DNA of 18,892 bases from an uncultured Bacteroidales bacterium (GTDB lineage Bacteria; Bacteroidota; Bacteroidia; Bacteroidales; Paludibacteraceae). Positions 1-7,551 of the stretch are shown here, in pieces. Made by a program: the position numbers and the translations under genes. The stretch is taken from contig CAIWIS010000680.1 of the NCBI GenBank assembly GCA_903912795.1, positions 1 to 18,892 on the forward strand, in the 5' to 3' direction. The notes beneath the pieces are model-generated. The model worked only from the letters and a program-made list of their open reading frames with translations, did not search any database and had not been told where the DNA came from. Position 1 is the first letter of the stretch, and each line of letters starts with the position of its first letter.

Positions 1-2595
1 AGCCAGAGTATAAATTTCGGCCTGATACGAACCTGAGTTATTAAAGAATTTTGGAGCATCGGCACTATCAAAATCATTACTTGCATTTTCCGAAGCATAA
101 ATTGCAACCTGATCGGCACTTGCACCGTTTGATACACTTAATCGTACAAGTGGCATTGAGTTTGCTTCACTTTTGGGTGCTTTTAGTTTATTGCTCACAC
201 TCTCGTGTGCACGCATGCTGTTTTTGAAGGTAAGTGTACCACCACCTGTATTTGTTTTTACCCAGAATGCCTGCATGGGAGGAATCAGATTGCTTACCGA
301 TGCATGCGATGGAGTACCATTTGAACTCACAGTTGCAAATATATAAACCGAGCCCTCGTTTTGCCAGATAACATTACCATCGCTGATGTTAGTACCTGTT
401 CCTGTAGGAGCTGTTGCACCGGATGTACCACCTGTTAAGGTTTTGTAGAAACTTGTACCATTATACACGACAGAATTGGCAGCATACACAACTCCTGTCG
501 CCCACGCACTTTTACCATTATAATCGATGGTTCTATACCACGCAGTACCATTTGGCATTTTTGCACCGGTTGTAGGATGAATGTTAACCGCATCGGTGGC
601 AACTAATGACCAATTCAAATACGACGGATAAGGATTACCTACCAGATTAAAACCCCTTCCCGCAGTATTATTTGTAAGAGAAACCGAAACATCACCGGAA
701 TTAACAATACCTGCGAACTGAACTGTTCCTGTAGTTCCCTGAGTGGAATTTGCCACCTGAATATAACCTCTACCACGGGTTAATGTGCCTGATGCAATAA
801 TTTCCCATAAACCGGTAGCTTCGTTGTATTGTTGCACAGAATTACCTTTGTTGAGATCCGAAACATTGGCCGTATTGTTCAATGGCGCACTCATATACCA
901 GTTTCTGCCGGCTGTAACATGTTGTTTTACAGTGGCATTGACAGTTGGAGTCTCATAAGCATCAACTAGCGTAGCAGTTGCGTCAGCAGTGCTTTCGAGC
1001 GTGATTCCGTTGGTAACATTTAAATTTCCAGCAGTAATTGTCAGTTTTCCACCGGCTGCCACAGTTACAGATTTCAAAGCTTTTGTAGCACCAACAGTCA
1101 ATTCAGCACCTGCAGCTACGGTTACATCGCAGGTGGTACAAGTTATTGATGAAACATTGGTTGTTCCCGAACTGACAGGTACGGTATTAGGTTCGAAATT
1201 TGCAACCAAAGTGCGATTTGTTGAAGCTGTAAATGAATATGTTGCATTCGTTGAAACTTGTGAGCTGGATTCAGTCCAGTTTACGAAATGGTAACCGGAA
1301 GAAGGGGTGGCGGTTTGAGTGATATTGCTTCCCTTGCTCACTTCCTGATTTGCGTTAACAGTGCCGTGGTCGTTATTTGATGAAGAAACTGTTGACGTAA
1401 TGGGGTTATATTCATAGGCGCCCATTTCAACAGTTGTGTTTATTATACGTGAGCTACCCTGAACGTCTGTTGTTACGGTTGTGAAAGCACGTGCGGCATT
1501 GTTAAAATATGGCGATGAATATGGGTACGTAATATCAGCTCTACCTGATGCAGTCGAACCAAAGCCAATTAGTCCCGATGCTGTAGTTAAACGCCAGTCA
1601 GTTGACGCAATTTCACTCATTTTTGTAGCATCGTAACCCTGAAAACCTGTAGCCGCTGCAAAACCCGGATTTGCCACATCTGTTGATAATTTATTTCCAT
1701 TACCAGCCGTAATATTTGTGTTTGGAAATGATGAGTCAGAAAAATAATTATTAAAAATAGCAGCTAGAGCGTCAGTTCCTGTATGATAGAAGTTATTCCT
1801 ACCTGAGACAGGGGAGGAGTTGTTATAAAAAATATTATTTGCTACTCGTGCATAACGAATATTCTTTGCAAATAACAGACCTCCTACCCCTCCAGTAGCA
1901 TCTGTTGATTTGTTATTTGCAATTGTACAATTTATTACATTAAAATGAGAATCATCATTTGTAAAAATTGCAGCAGCGAGATTTGAAGAGGTATTATTCA
2001 CTATCACACAATTAATAAGCGCTGAAGCCATGTTCCAGCCAACTGTAGGGTTAGAAATTGTGGCATGTCTTTTAATAAATACAGCAGCTCCTTGAGTAGA
2101 ACCATTATTGTTGCGAATAATGCAGTTTTCAAGCACTGTGCCAATACTTATAGCTGCTGCTGAACCATACGAACTTGAACCTCTCTGTAGCACAAATCCG
2201 TCTAATTTTGTGATTTTTGTAAATGCTACATTTGGCGACTGATCACCTGTAAAAATAATCCGTTTATTAAATTGACCGTCTAAAATTGTTTGATTATTTA
2301 ATAAATCACGCGTACCACTTCCATCAGCAGCATATCCACCCATCGTTTGTACATTGTTTTTTAATTGAATTTGTGCTCCAATAAGATAAGTTCCAGCTGC
2401 AAAATAAACAGTTCCCTGATTTGTTGCAACTGCCACTTCATCTATTCTAGCCTGGATTTGTGTTCTACCTGAAGCGTTTGACCATGAAGTACCTGTACTG
2501 TCACCTGTACCAATAACTTTAATGTAACGAGATATTTGTGCATTTGCCATCATTCCCCATGCAGCAAAAAGCATTAAAAAAGTAAGTTTTTTCAT
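1..2595 (-). CDS. Secreted right-handed beta-helix protein, 3' end outside window
   Basis: I see an open frame of 865 codons from ATG at 2595 to the left edge with no stop. It starts MKKLTFLMLFAAWGMMANAQ, a clear signal peptide ending in a typical ANA-Q cleavage site. Residues about 25-395 are rich in short Asn/Gly-containing strands (ENCIIRNNNG, NVINCTIANN) and end in VEMGAYEY, the usual close of right-handed beta-helix domains in Bacteroidota secreted proteins. Residues about 406-469 (GYHFVNW, then TLVANFEP) resemble a divergent InlB/Listeria-Bacteroides repeat. The rest is a beta-sandwich region with GRGFNLVGNPYPSYLNW and IPPMQAFWVKT, which in such proteins usually precedes a T9SS sorting domain; that tail would lie left of the window. 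Residues about 697-747 look like an inserted module (see findings). Beta-helix folds occur in polysaccharide lyases and in adhesins; I see no diagnostic catalytic motif, so enzyme or binding protein is open. It is divergent from the PL8 gene. Confidence 0.85.
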   Translation of the reverse strand, partial: MKKLTFLMLFAAWGMMANAQISRYIKVIGTGDSTGTSWSNASGRTQIQARIDEVAVATNQGTVYFAAGTYLIGAQIQLKNNVQTMGGYAADGSGTRDLLNNQTILDGQFNKRIIFTGDQSPNVAFTKITKLDGFVLQRGSSSYGSAAAISIGTVLENCIIRNNNGSTQGAAVFIKRHATISNPTVGWNMASALINCVIVNNTSSNLAAAIFTNDDSHFNVINCTIANNKSTDATGGVGGLLFAKNIRYARVANNIFYNNSSPVSGRNNFYHTGTDALAAIFNNYFSDSSFPNTNITAGNGNKLSTDVANPGFAAATGFQGYDATKMSEIASTDWRLTTASGLIGFGSTASGRADITYPYSSPYFNNAARAFTTVTTDVQGSSRIINTTVEMGAYEYNPITSTVSSSNNDHGTVNANQEVSKGSNITQTATPSSGYHFVNWTESSSQVSTNATYSFTASTNRTLVANFEPNTVPVSSGTTNVSSITCTTCDVTVAAGAELTVGATKALKSVTVAAGGKLTITAGNLNVTNGITLESTADATATLVDAYETPTVNATVKQHVTAGRNWYMSAPLNNTANVSDLNKGNSVQQYNEATGLWEIIASGTLTRGRGYIQVANSTQGTTGTVQFAGIVNSGDVSVSLTNNTAGRGFNLVGNPYPSYLNWSLVATDAVNIHPTTGAKMPNGTAWYRTIDYNGKSAWATGVVYAANSVVYNGTSFYKTLTGGTSGATAPTGTGTNISDGNVIWQNEGSVYIFATVSSNGTPSHASVSNLIPPMQAFWVKTNTGGGTLTFKNSMRAHESVSNKLKAPKSEANSMPLVRLSVSNGASADQVAIYASENASNDFDSADAPKFFNNSGSYQAEIYTLA

Positions 2596-2636
2596 ATCGT
2601 ATTATTTTTGTTTTAAAATTAGAGTTTTCGACGAAA

Positions 2637-2664
2637 CAAAAATAGGTGGGAACACAAACTGCAA
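2637..2664 (-). promoter_or_regulatory. Promoter candidate for the beta-helix gene
   Basis: On the minus strand TATTTTTG (2644-2637) fits the Bacteroidota -7 consensus TAnnTTTG exactly. A TTG lies 17 nt upstream (2664-2662), slightly short of the usual 19-21 nt spacing. It would give a leader of about 35 nt before the ATG at 2595. Confidence 0.5.
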
Positions 2665-2696
2665 TTTGTATTATTTTGCTCATAATATGTGATAAT

Positions 2697-2813
2697 ATGA
2701 AGAAAAACAAAGCAGTTGAATACAATCCATTGCTGGTGGAAGTTTCAGCACTTTTGAAAACTGAAAGTGCGCAATATTATACCAATAAAAAACAAAATAA
2801 TACAAGCTATTAG
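2697..2813 (+). CDS. Possible 38-residue small ORF, unrecognised
   Basis: An ATG at 2697 opens a 38-codon frame ending in TAG at 2813. The product begins MKKNKAVEYNPLLVEVSALL and is rich in Lys, Asn and Tyr toward its end. I recognise no family, and there is no exact TAnnTTTG upstream (only a near match around 2669-2678). It sits inside a divergent promoter region, so chance is the simplest explanation. Conservation of the frame in relatives would be needed to call it a gene. Confidence 0.15.
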   Translation: MKKNKAVEYNPLLVEVSALLKTESAQYYTNKKQNNTSY

Positions 2814-2880
2814 GCTGTTTATATTCAAAATTCAATCATTTATAAACAAATAAACATAAATATCATTCAAACGGATACTG

Positions 2881-2888
2881 TATCTTTG
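2881..2888 (+). promoter_or_regulatory. Promoter -7 element for the PL8 gene
   Basis: TATCTTTG matches TAnnTTTG. No clear TTG is seen at the expected -33 distance. Transcription would begin near 2893-2896, downstream of or on the ATG at 2892. This supports the ATG at 2937, which starts the signal peptide, as the true start codon of the lyase. Confidence 0.5.
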
Positions 2889-2936
2889 TGAATGTTATGT
2901 GTTAAATCATTTTCTAATTTAATTTCAAAAGGTTGT

Positions 2937-4973
2937 ATGACTCAATTTAAAAATATTCTAATTTTTCTTTTTGTTATTTTGCCTGTTTTGGTGAGTGCTC
3001 AAACCAACGACATTGAATTGGTTAAAGCTAAACTACGTGAAGTCACATTGCATTATACCGACCAAACTGCTGCTGTGAATGCTGAAAAACTCGAACTTCA
3101 ACTAGCCGACGGTAAGTTTTCCGACCTTAATTATGCCGACAATTCCGCTGCCAAATGGCAATGGGGCGTTCATTGGCAACGACTTACTTCGTTGGCAATT
3201 GCATACACTGATTCAACATCAAATTTCTATCATTCAGGAATTCTTAAAAATAAAATAGTTGAAGGTGTAGATTATTGGCTGGCAAATCATTCAAAACCAA
3301 AAAATGCTTGGTGGGAATTGATAGGAGTTCCATTCGAAATGGGAAAAGTGTTTATTTTGATGCAGGAAGAGATGGGAGCCGAACGATTGCAAAAAATACT
3401 TCCACAAATAAACTTAGCTGTTCGCCCCGACATGTATTATTACTGGGGTAGGGCAACCGGACAAAACCTGCTTTGGGAGGCCTTCAACCATGTATATGCG
3501 TCGGCTTTAGTGGGCGACGATGCGGGCCTGAAACGTGCTTTTGCAGCAGCTGCCAACGAAATAATCATTACCAAAGCCGAAGGCATTCAACCCGATTTTA
3601 GTTTTTATCAGCATGGCGCACAAAGCTATGCTTTTGGTTATGGCAAGGCTTTCAGCCTGAGTGCAGCTCAAATTCTGTATGTTGCACACGGTACAAAATA
3701 TGCTTTGAGCACCGAAAAAACAAACCTGATTTCGGCCTATTTATTGGATGGACAGCGTTGGTGTTCGTACCGGAACATGCTTGAATACACAGCCATGGGG
3801 CGCGAAATTTCTCGACCGGACAGTAAAACAAAAACAATAGCGATGGCAGCCGGACTAATGTCCAAAATTGACCGGCAACGCAGCCATGAATTGTCTGATT
3901 TTGTTTCGCAACTCACAAAGTCCCCTGAAGGGGGATATAGGGGGCTAAATGTATTAAAAGGCAATCGCTATTTTCCGCGAATCGACTTTATGGTGCAACA
4001 GGGTGGACATTTTATGATGACAGTTAAAGCAGTTTCGAAGGACATTGTAAGCACCGAGACCGGTAATCTGGAAAATCTGAAAGGCTATCATTTAGGACGC
4101 GGTACGCAGTTTATTGTGCGACGTGGTAATGAATATGAAGGCATTTTCCCCTTGTGGGATTGGGAGAAAATACCCGGCTCACTCTGCGAACAAACGGGCA
4201 AACCTTTACCGGTGTACGATTGGACAAAAGGTGCTCAGGGCAATACCGACTTTGTGCTTGGTGTGAGCAATGGCAAAACAGGATGCTTTACTTACGATTA
4301 CAACAAAGACAGCATTCAGGCACATCGGTCGTGGTTTTTCTTCGAAAACGAAATGACCATGCTGGTTTCAGGGATGCAGTTCCAGCGTCCAAATCCGGTT
4401 TTTCAATCTATAAATCAGACTTTTGTTGTAGGAAATATTTTTGTAAATAATAAAATACTGCATACTGAAAACTTTATCAGCACAAAAGTAAAAAGCGTTT
4501 GGCACGATTCGATAGCTTACATTTTTAAGTCAGGCAATCTGAATGTTGTTGTAAACTCCGAAATGCGGCAGGGTTCATGGAACGAGATCAACCGCGCCGA
4601 ATCAACCAAAATAATTCAGAATAAGTTATTTACACTTGGGATAGATGCCGGAAAAACTGCGAAAAACGGATCATTTGCCTGCGTTATTATTCCCAATACT
4701 GGTGTCAAATCAAAAAGTCAGTTGAGAATACTCAAAAATACGAGTGTTCAACAAGTTGTTTACAACCAATCGTCCCAAACACTTCAGTTTGTTGCTTATG
4801 CTCCGTGCGAAATACTGCTGCCCTGGAGCAATATGATAGTATCGGTAAAAAATGCCGGCGTGGGAATAGTCCAACAAAATGGGAAACAGCTGGATGTGGT
4901 TTTCTGCACATCGAAAACGGAAGAAATTCATCGCGAATTCAACATAAAACAAGCATCAAAAATAGTGTTTTGA
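2937..4973 (+). CDS. Polysaccharide lyase family 8 (chondroitinase AC/hyaluronate lyase-like)
   Basis: The product is 678 residues from the ATG at 2937; an upstream ATG at 2892 would put 15 extra residues before the signal peptide and lies at the predicted transcription start. Signal peptide MTQFKNILIFLFVILPVLVSAQ. The N-terminal alpha-toroid carries KNAWWELIGVPF, TGQNLLW (Asn177), SFYQHGAQSYAFGYG (His226, Tyr235) and GREISRPD (Arg289, Arg293). The central beta-sandwich carries GNLENLKGYHLG (Glu379) and PLWDWEKIPGS. In PL8 enzymes these Asn, His, Tyr and Arg residues form the beta-eliminating site, and the spacing nearly matches Pedobacter heparinus chondroitinase AC (about 700 residues). Expected reaction: elimination at the bond beside a uronic acid, leaving an unsaturated uronate. 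Substrate is not fixed by sequence: chondroitin, hyaluronan, xanthan-like or another uronate glycan. There is no T9SS tail, so it is probably periplasmic or anchored otherwise. A GC-rich palindrome lies in-frame at 3922-3945. Confidence 0.9.
   Translation: MTQFKNILIFLFVILPVLVSAQTNDIELVKAKLREVTLHYTDQTAAVNAEKLELQLADGKFSDLNYADNSAAKWQWGVHWQRLTSLAIAYTDSTSNFYHSGILKNKIVEGVDYWLANHSKPKNAWWELIGVPFEMGKVFILMQEEMGAERLQKILPQINLAVRPDMYYYWGRATGQNLLWEAFNHVYASALVGDDAGLKRAFAAAANEIIITKAEGIQPDFSFYQHGAQSYAFGYGKAFSLSAAQILYVAHGTKYALSTEKTNLISAYLLDGQRWCSYRNMLEYTAMGREISRPDSKTKTIAMAAGLMSKIDRQRSHELSDFVSQLTKSPEGGYRGLNVLKGNRYFPRIDFMVQQGGHFMMTVKAVSKDIVSTETGNLENLKGYHLGRGTQFIVRRGNEYEGIFPLWDWEKIPGSLCEQTGKPLPVYDWTKGAQGNTDFVLGVSNGKTGCFTYDYNKDSIQAHRSWFFFENEMTMLVSGMQFQRPNPVFQSINQTFVVGNIFVNNKILHTENFISTKVKSVWHDSIAYIFKSGNLNVVVNSEMRQGSWNEINRAESTKIIQNKLFTLGIDAGKTAKNGSFACVIIPNTGVKSKSQLRILKNTSVQQVVYNQSSQTLQFVAYAPCEILLPWSNMIVSVKNAGVGIVQQNGKQLDVVFCTSKTEEIHREFNIKQASKIVF
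3922..3945 (+). repeat. GC-rich palindromic element inside the PL8 coding sequence
   Basis: The 24-nt stretch reads CCCC-TGAA-GGGGG-ATATA-GGGGG-C and stands out in an AT-rich gene. It is translated in frame as SPEGGYRGL within the linker between the alpha domain and the beta-sandwich. Its form resembles dispersed palindromic repeats with C-runs facing G-runs seen in several bacterial genomes. Whether it is repeated in this genome cannot be seen from one copy. Confidence 0.4.
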
Positions 4974-5067
4974 CAAAATTCCATAGGGAATATTTTCAAA
5001 AGTGATAAAATTCCATGGGGAATTTTGTCGAAATAGATAAAATTCCATGGAGATTTTTGTCAGATTA
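4972..5067. repeat. Three tandem 32-bp units, each with a 26-bp palindrome
   Basis: Units start at 4972, 5004 and 5036. The middle unit contains AAAATTCC-ATGG-GGAATTTT (5007-5026), a perfect 8-bp inverted repeat extended outward by GAT/GTC to 26 bp (5004-5029, one T-G pair). Units 1 (4972-4997) and 3 (5036-5061) carry imperfect versions. The array begins within the PL8 stop codon and unit 3 overlaps the -33 element of the next promoter. It could be an operator array (32 bp is about three DNA turns) or a stacked weak terminator. Confidence 0.75.
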
Positions 5068-5087
5068 AAAATATATTCCTACATTTG
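5056..5087 (+). promoter_or_regulatory. Promoter of the AAA_14/DUF4143 ATPase gene
   Basis: TTTG at 5056-5059 is followed after exactly 20 nt by TACATTTG (5080-5087), a full match to the Bacteroidota sigma-ABfr consensus. The start site would be near 5094, so the ATG at 5047 cannot be used and the ATG at 5110 is chosen. The -33 element lies inside repeat unit 3, so a protein bound there could block or aid transcription. Confidence 0.7.
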
Positions 5088-5109
5088 CAGCATAAAAAAT
5101 TACATTATT

Positions 5110-6342
5110 ATGCTGATAATCAGAAATTCGTATCACGAAAAAATAGACAACGCCTATCGGTACACACCCATTGTTGTGCTTATTGGTGCCCGGCAGGTAG
5201 GAAAAACCAGCATTATGAAGAGTTATACTGCCTCCAAAAGTAGCCTTTTTCTGAACGGGCAGGATAGCGAAATTGCAATGCTTTTCGAAAAACTAAGCTC
5301 TATCGAACAATATCTAAGCATTCATCTCAACAGTGAACTAAGCGGTTTATTGATGCTGGATGAATTTCAGTATATAGAAGGAATTTCAACAATGCTTAAA
5401 TTGCTTACCGACAAACACAGCGATTTAAAAATTCTGTGTTCGGGAAGTTCAAGCTTAGATATATTACAGCAAGTAGAAGAATCGCTTGCTGGTCGTGTTC
5501 GCGTGATCGAAGTTTTATCTCTGTCGTTTGCTGAGTTTTTATTGTTTAAGAATCCGGGGTTATTTAAACTTCAACAAAGCATTGATTTTACAGAAAGTAA
5601 TGCACTGACAGCCCCTTTGGATAGTTTACTGAACGAATATTTGATATATGGAGGTTTTCCGCGAGTTGTATTAGCCGAAAATCCAACTGATAAGATTGAA
5701 TTATTAAACGATATTTATCAAACTTACCTGATGCGTGATGTACGGATGTACATTGCTAACGAACATTTTGTTGGGTTTAATAAACTTATTCGTTTACTTT
5801 CGATGCAAATTGGCAATTTGGTTAATATCAACGAATTGAGTAAAGAATGTAGATTGCCATATAAAAAATGTGAAGAATACATGTATCTTTTACAGCAAAT
5901 GTACATTATTCGCCTCATCGAACCATTTCACACGAACAAACGTAAATCCATATCGAAAATGACAAAAATCTATTTCTACGATTTAGGATTACGTAATATC
6001 ATTTACAACAGTTTTAATGAGCCCGAATATCGGGTGGATAATGGTTCGATGTTCGAAAATTACGTATTGCTGGAGCTTTGGCGTAAACGTCGGGCAGCAG
6101 GTACTATACAGTTTTTCAGAACCCAAAGCGGTTCCGAAGTCGATTTTGTAACCATTCAGGAAAGTGAAAAAAAAGCGATTGAGTGCAAATTTAAACGCAT
6201 CGAAAAGCCTGTGAATTTCCCTCATTTAAGCAGTTTCTCAACAGATGAAGGCATTGAAAAGCAATTTGTTGTAAATCTCAGAATCAATGGTTTACATAAT
6301 AACATTCACTTTGTTTCAGCCATTGTTGTTGATAGGATTTAA
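5110..6342 (+). CDS. AAA ATPase, AAA_14 + DUF4143 type
   Basis: The product is 410 residues from the ATG at 5110 (MLIIRNSYHEKI), chosen because the promoter lies between this and the upstream ATG at 5047. The Walker A motif is GARQVGKT (residues 26-33), Walker B is LLMLDEFQYI (Asp84-Glu85), and ILCSGSSS follows as the sensor strand. After a winged-helix-like middle part (ELSKECRLPYKKCEEYMYLLQQ), the C-terminal domain has SGSEVDF (Glu343, Asp345) and IECKFK (Glu358, Lys360), the E-x-D...E-x-K layout of PD-(D/E)XK nuclease folds; this is the DUF4143 arrangement. There is no signal peptide, so it is cytoplasmic. These stand-alone ATPases are common in Bacteroidota and archaea, and their cellular role is not established. 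It converges on the URO-D gene at 6384 with a 41-bp gap and has no obvious link to sugar breakdown. Confidence 0.88.
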   Translation: MLIIRNSYHEKIDNAYRYTPIVVLIGARQVGKTSIMKSYTASKSSLFLNGQDSEIAMLFEKLSSIEQYLSIHLNSELSGLLMLDEFQYIEGISTMLKLLTDKHSDLKILCSGSSSLDILQQVEESLAGRVRVIEVLSLSFAEFLLFKNPGLFKLQQSIDFTESNALTAPLDSLLNEYLIYGGFPRVVLAENPTDKIELLNDIYQTYLMRDVRMYIANEHFVGFNKLIRLLSMQIGNLVNINELSKECRLPYKKCEEYMYLLQQMYIIRLIEPFHTNKRKSISKMTKIYFYDLGLRNIIYNSFNEPEYRVDNGSMFENYVLLELWRKRRAAGTIQFFRTQSGSEVDFVTIQESEKKAIECKFKRIEKPVNFPHLSSFSTDEGIEKQFVVNLRINGLHNNIHFVSAIVVDRI

Positions 6343-6383
6343 AGCGACTACGAATGGTATAATACTATAAGAATTAAGATTAA

Positions 6384-7445
6384 TTATCTAATTTCTTTCC
6401 TTCTGATTTCTTTCACAGCATCTACCATAGCCATAAATCCTTCTACCGATGCATATTCGGGAATGGAATTCCCTGAGCCCAGTCCATAACCTTTTGCCAT
6501 TGAACGGTAACGGGTACCTTCTTCCAACACCTGCTGATAAACAGTATCATACGGATTTAAAATCAAATCATTCATGTCGAAACCACCGAATAAGCCAATC
6601 CTATCGTTATATTGTTCAATCCAGCGTGTAAAAGGTGCTATGGATTTTTCGTTCGAATGTTTGGCGTCAATACCAATGGAAATTAAATCGTCCATTACAT
6701 CGAAAATGCATCCACAAATATGCAGCAAGAATTTCTTATTTCCGGCGTGTAAAATATCAATAATTCGTTTATACTGCGGAATAATATGCTGCCGGATAGT
6801 ATCGGGCTCAAGCAAGGTATTGGTGTGAAAGCCCAAATCGTCGCCCATGCGGAAAAACACAAAAATATCAGAATAACGACGCACCATTTCGGTCCAGAGT
6901 TCAGCATATAAGTCGCCGATTTTATTAAAAATATCACCAAACAAGTCGGGATCGTCGTATTGTAGCATGCACAGCGAAGTATAACCCACCAAATCCTGTG
7001 CCGACTCAAAAATACCATATCCACAGCCGCCAAAAGCTTTCATACCGGCAGGCATTACTTTGCGTATTGCTTCCAAATGCGGTGTATACGTTTTCCAAAA
7101 AATGGCAGGTAATTCATCGAAAGGGTATTTTTCAAAATCTTCGCGCGACTGTATCGGACCATCTCCACCCAGAATAGCTCCATGTCCGGGAAAAATCTCG
7201 CAAACCGCTGCTTCGTAATCAAAGGCATCATAAGTCATATCTTTCCAGAAATTAGTCACAGTGCGGTAATGCTCTTCCAAATCTGAACCGATTTTTCCTG
7301 CGTTGCTTACTTCTTTTCCCAATACTTTGGAGATGAAGGGTGCATCAATATGGTGCTCGTACAAAGGCAAATAATCAGGACGTTGATTTTGTAATACCTT
7401 GAGAATGTTTGTGTAATCGGGTTGAAAATTCATATAAAATGACAT
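6384..7445 (-). CDS. URO-D-like (methyltransferase-type) protein with H-x-C motif
   Basis: The product is 353 residues, the length of the uroporphyrinogen decarboxylase/cobalamin methyltransferase superfamily. It starts MSFYMNFQPDYTNIL; Met5 (7433) is an equally possible start. The N-terminal NQRPDYLPLYEHH matches the family's xPDRxPx opening. The C-terminal barrel contains LLHICGCIFDVMDDLISIG, with His242, Cys244 and Cys246; the H-x-C signature binds zinc in MtaA/MtbA-type corrinoid methyltransferases and is absent from true heme enzymes. FRMGDDLGF precedes it, as in relatives. The likely role is methyl transfer to or from a corrinoid or another acceptor, in the cytoplasm; the substrate is unknown. 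A 12-bp palindrome TTAGAATTCTAA (7446-7457) abuts the start codon. I see no exact TAnnTTTG promoter in the 106 bp upstream. The gene may once have followed the URO-D gene at 9067 directly, before the ATPase gene came between them. Confidence 0.82.
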   Translation of the reverse strand: MSFYMNFQPDYTNILKVLQNQRPDYLPLYEHHIDAPFISKVLGKEVSNAGKIGSDLEEHYRTVTNFWKDMTYDAFDYEAAVCEIFPGHGAILGGDGPIQSREDFEKYPFDELPAIFWKTYTPHLEAIRKVMPAGMKAFGGCGYGIFESAQDLVGYTSLCMLQYDDPDLFGDIFNKIGDLYAELWTEMVRRYSDIFVFFRMGDDLGFHTNTLLEPDTIRQHIIPQYKRIIDILHAGNKKFLLHICGCIFDVMDDLISIGIDAKHSNEKSIAPFTRWIEQYNDRIGLFGGFDMNDLILNPYDTVYQQVLEEGTRYRSMAKGYGLGSGNSIPEYASVEGFMAMVDAVKEIRRKEIR

Positions 7446-7551
7446 TTAGAATTCTAATGTAAAAATATGCAGAATCAATACATATCATTAATATGATTTT
7501 GTTTAATCAATGTCTTTTATTGCCAACAAACTTTTAATACAAGAAATGTTA

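Larger units (their letters stand above)
2596..2936. other. Divergent intergenic region between beta-helix and PL8 genes
   Basis: This 341-bp AT-rich stretch separates two diverging secreted-protein genes. It holds a minus-strand promoter candidate at 2637-2664, a plus-strand -7 element at 2881-2888, and one 38-codon open frame (2697-2813) that may be chance. I see no tRNA, strong hairpin or riboswitch-like structure in it. Confidence 0.6.

Noticed and set aside
989..1294. Plus-strand 101-codon ORF
   Set aside because: It is antisense to the beta-helix gene, has no promoter or recognisable product, and reflects codon bias of the real gene. The same holds for the other short antisense frames inside the large genes.
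2892..2936. N-terminal extension of the PL8 lyase from the ATG at 2892
   Set aside because: It lies at the predicted transcription start and would bury the signal peptide 15 residues inside.
4972..5067. CRISPR array
   Set aside because: The units are contiguous with no unique spacers, there are only three, and no cas genes are present.
5047..5109. N-terminal extension of the AAA_14/DUF4143 ATPase from the ATG at 5047
   Set aside because: A full consensus promoter (5056-5087) lies within it, and the family's usual start corresponds to the ATG at 5110.
7446..7551. Promoter or insertion boundary upstream of the URO-D gene at 6384
   Set aside because: No exact TAnnTTTG is present. Short matches such as TTTGTTT near 7498 and 9001 on either side of the DUF234 ATPase are too weak in AT-rich DNA to call target-site duplications. 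Only the 12-bp palindrome at 7446-7457 is clear.
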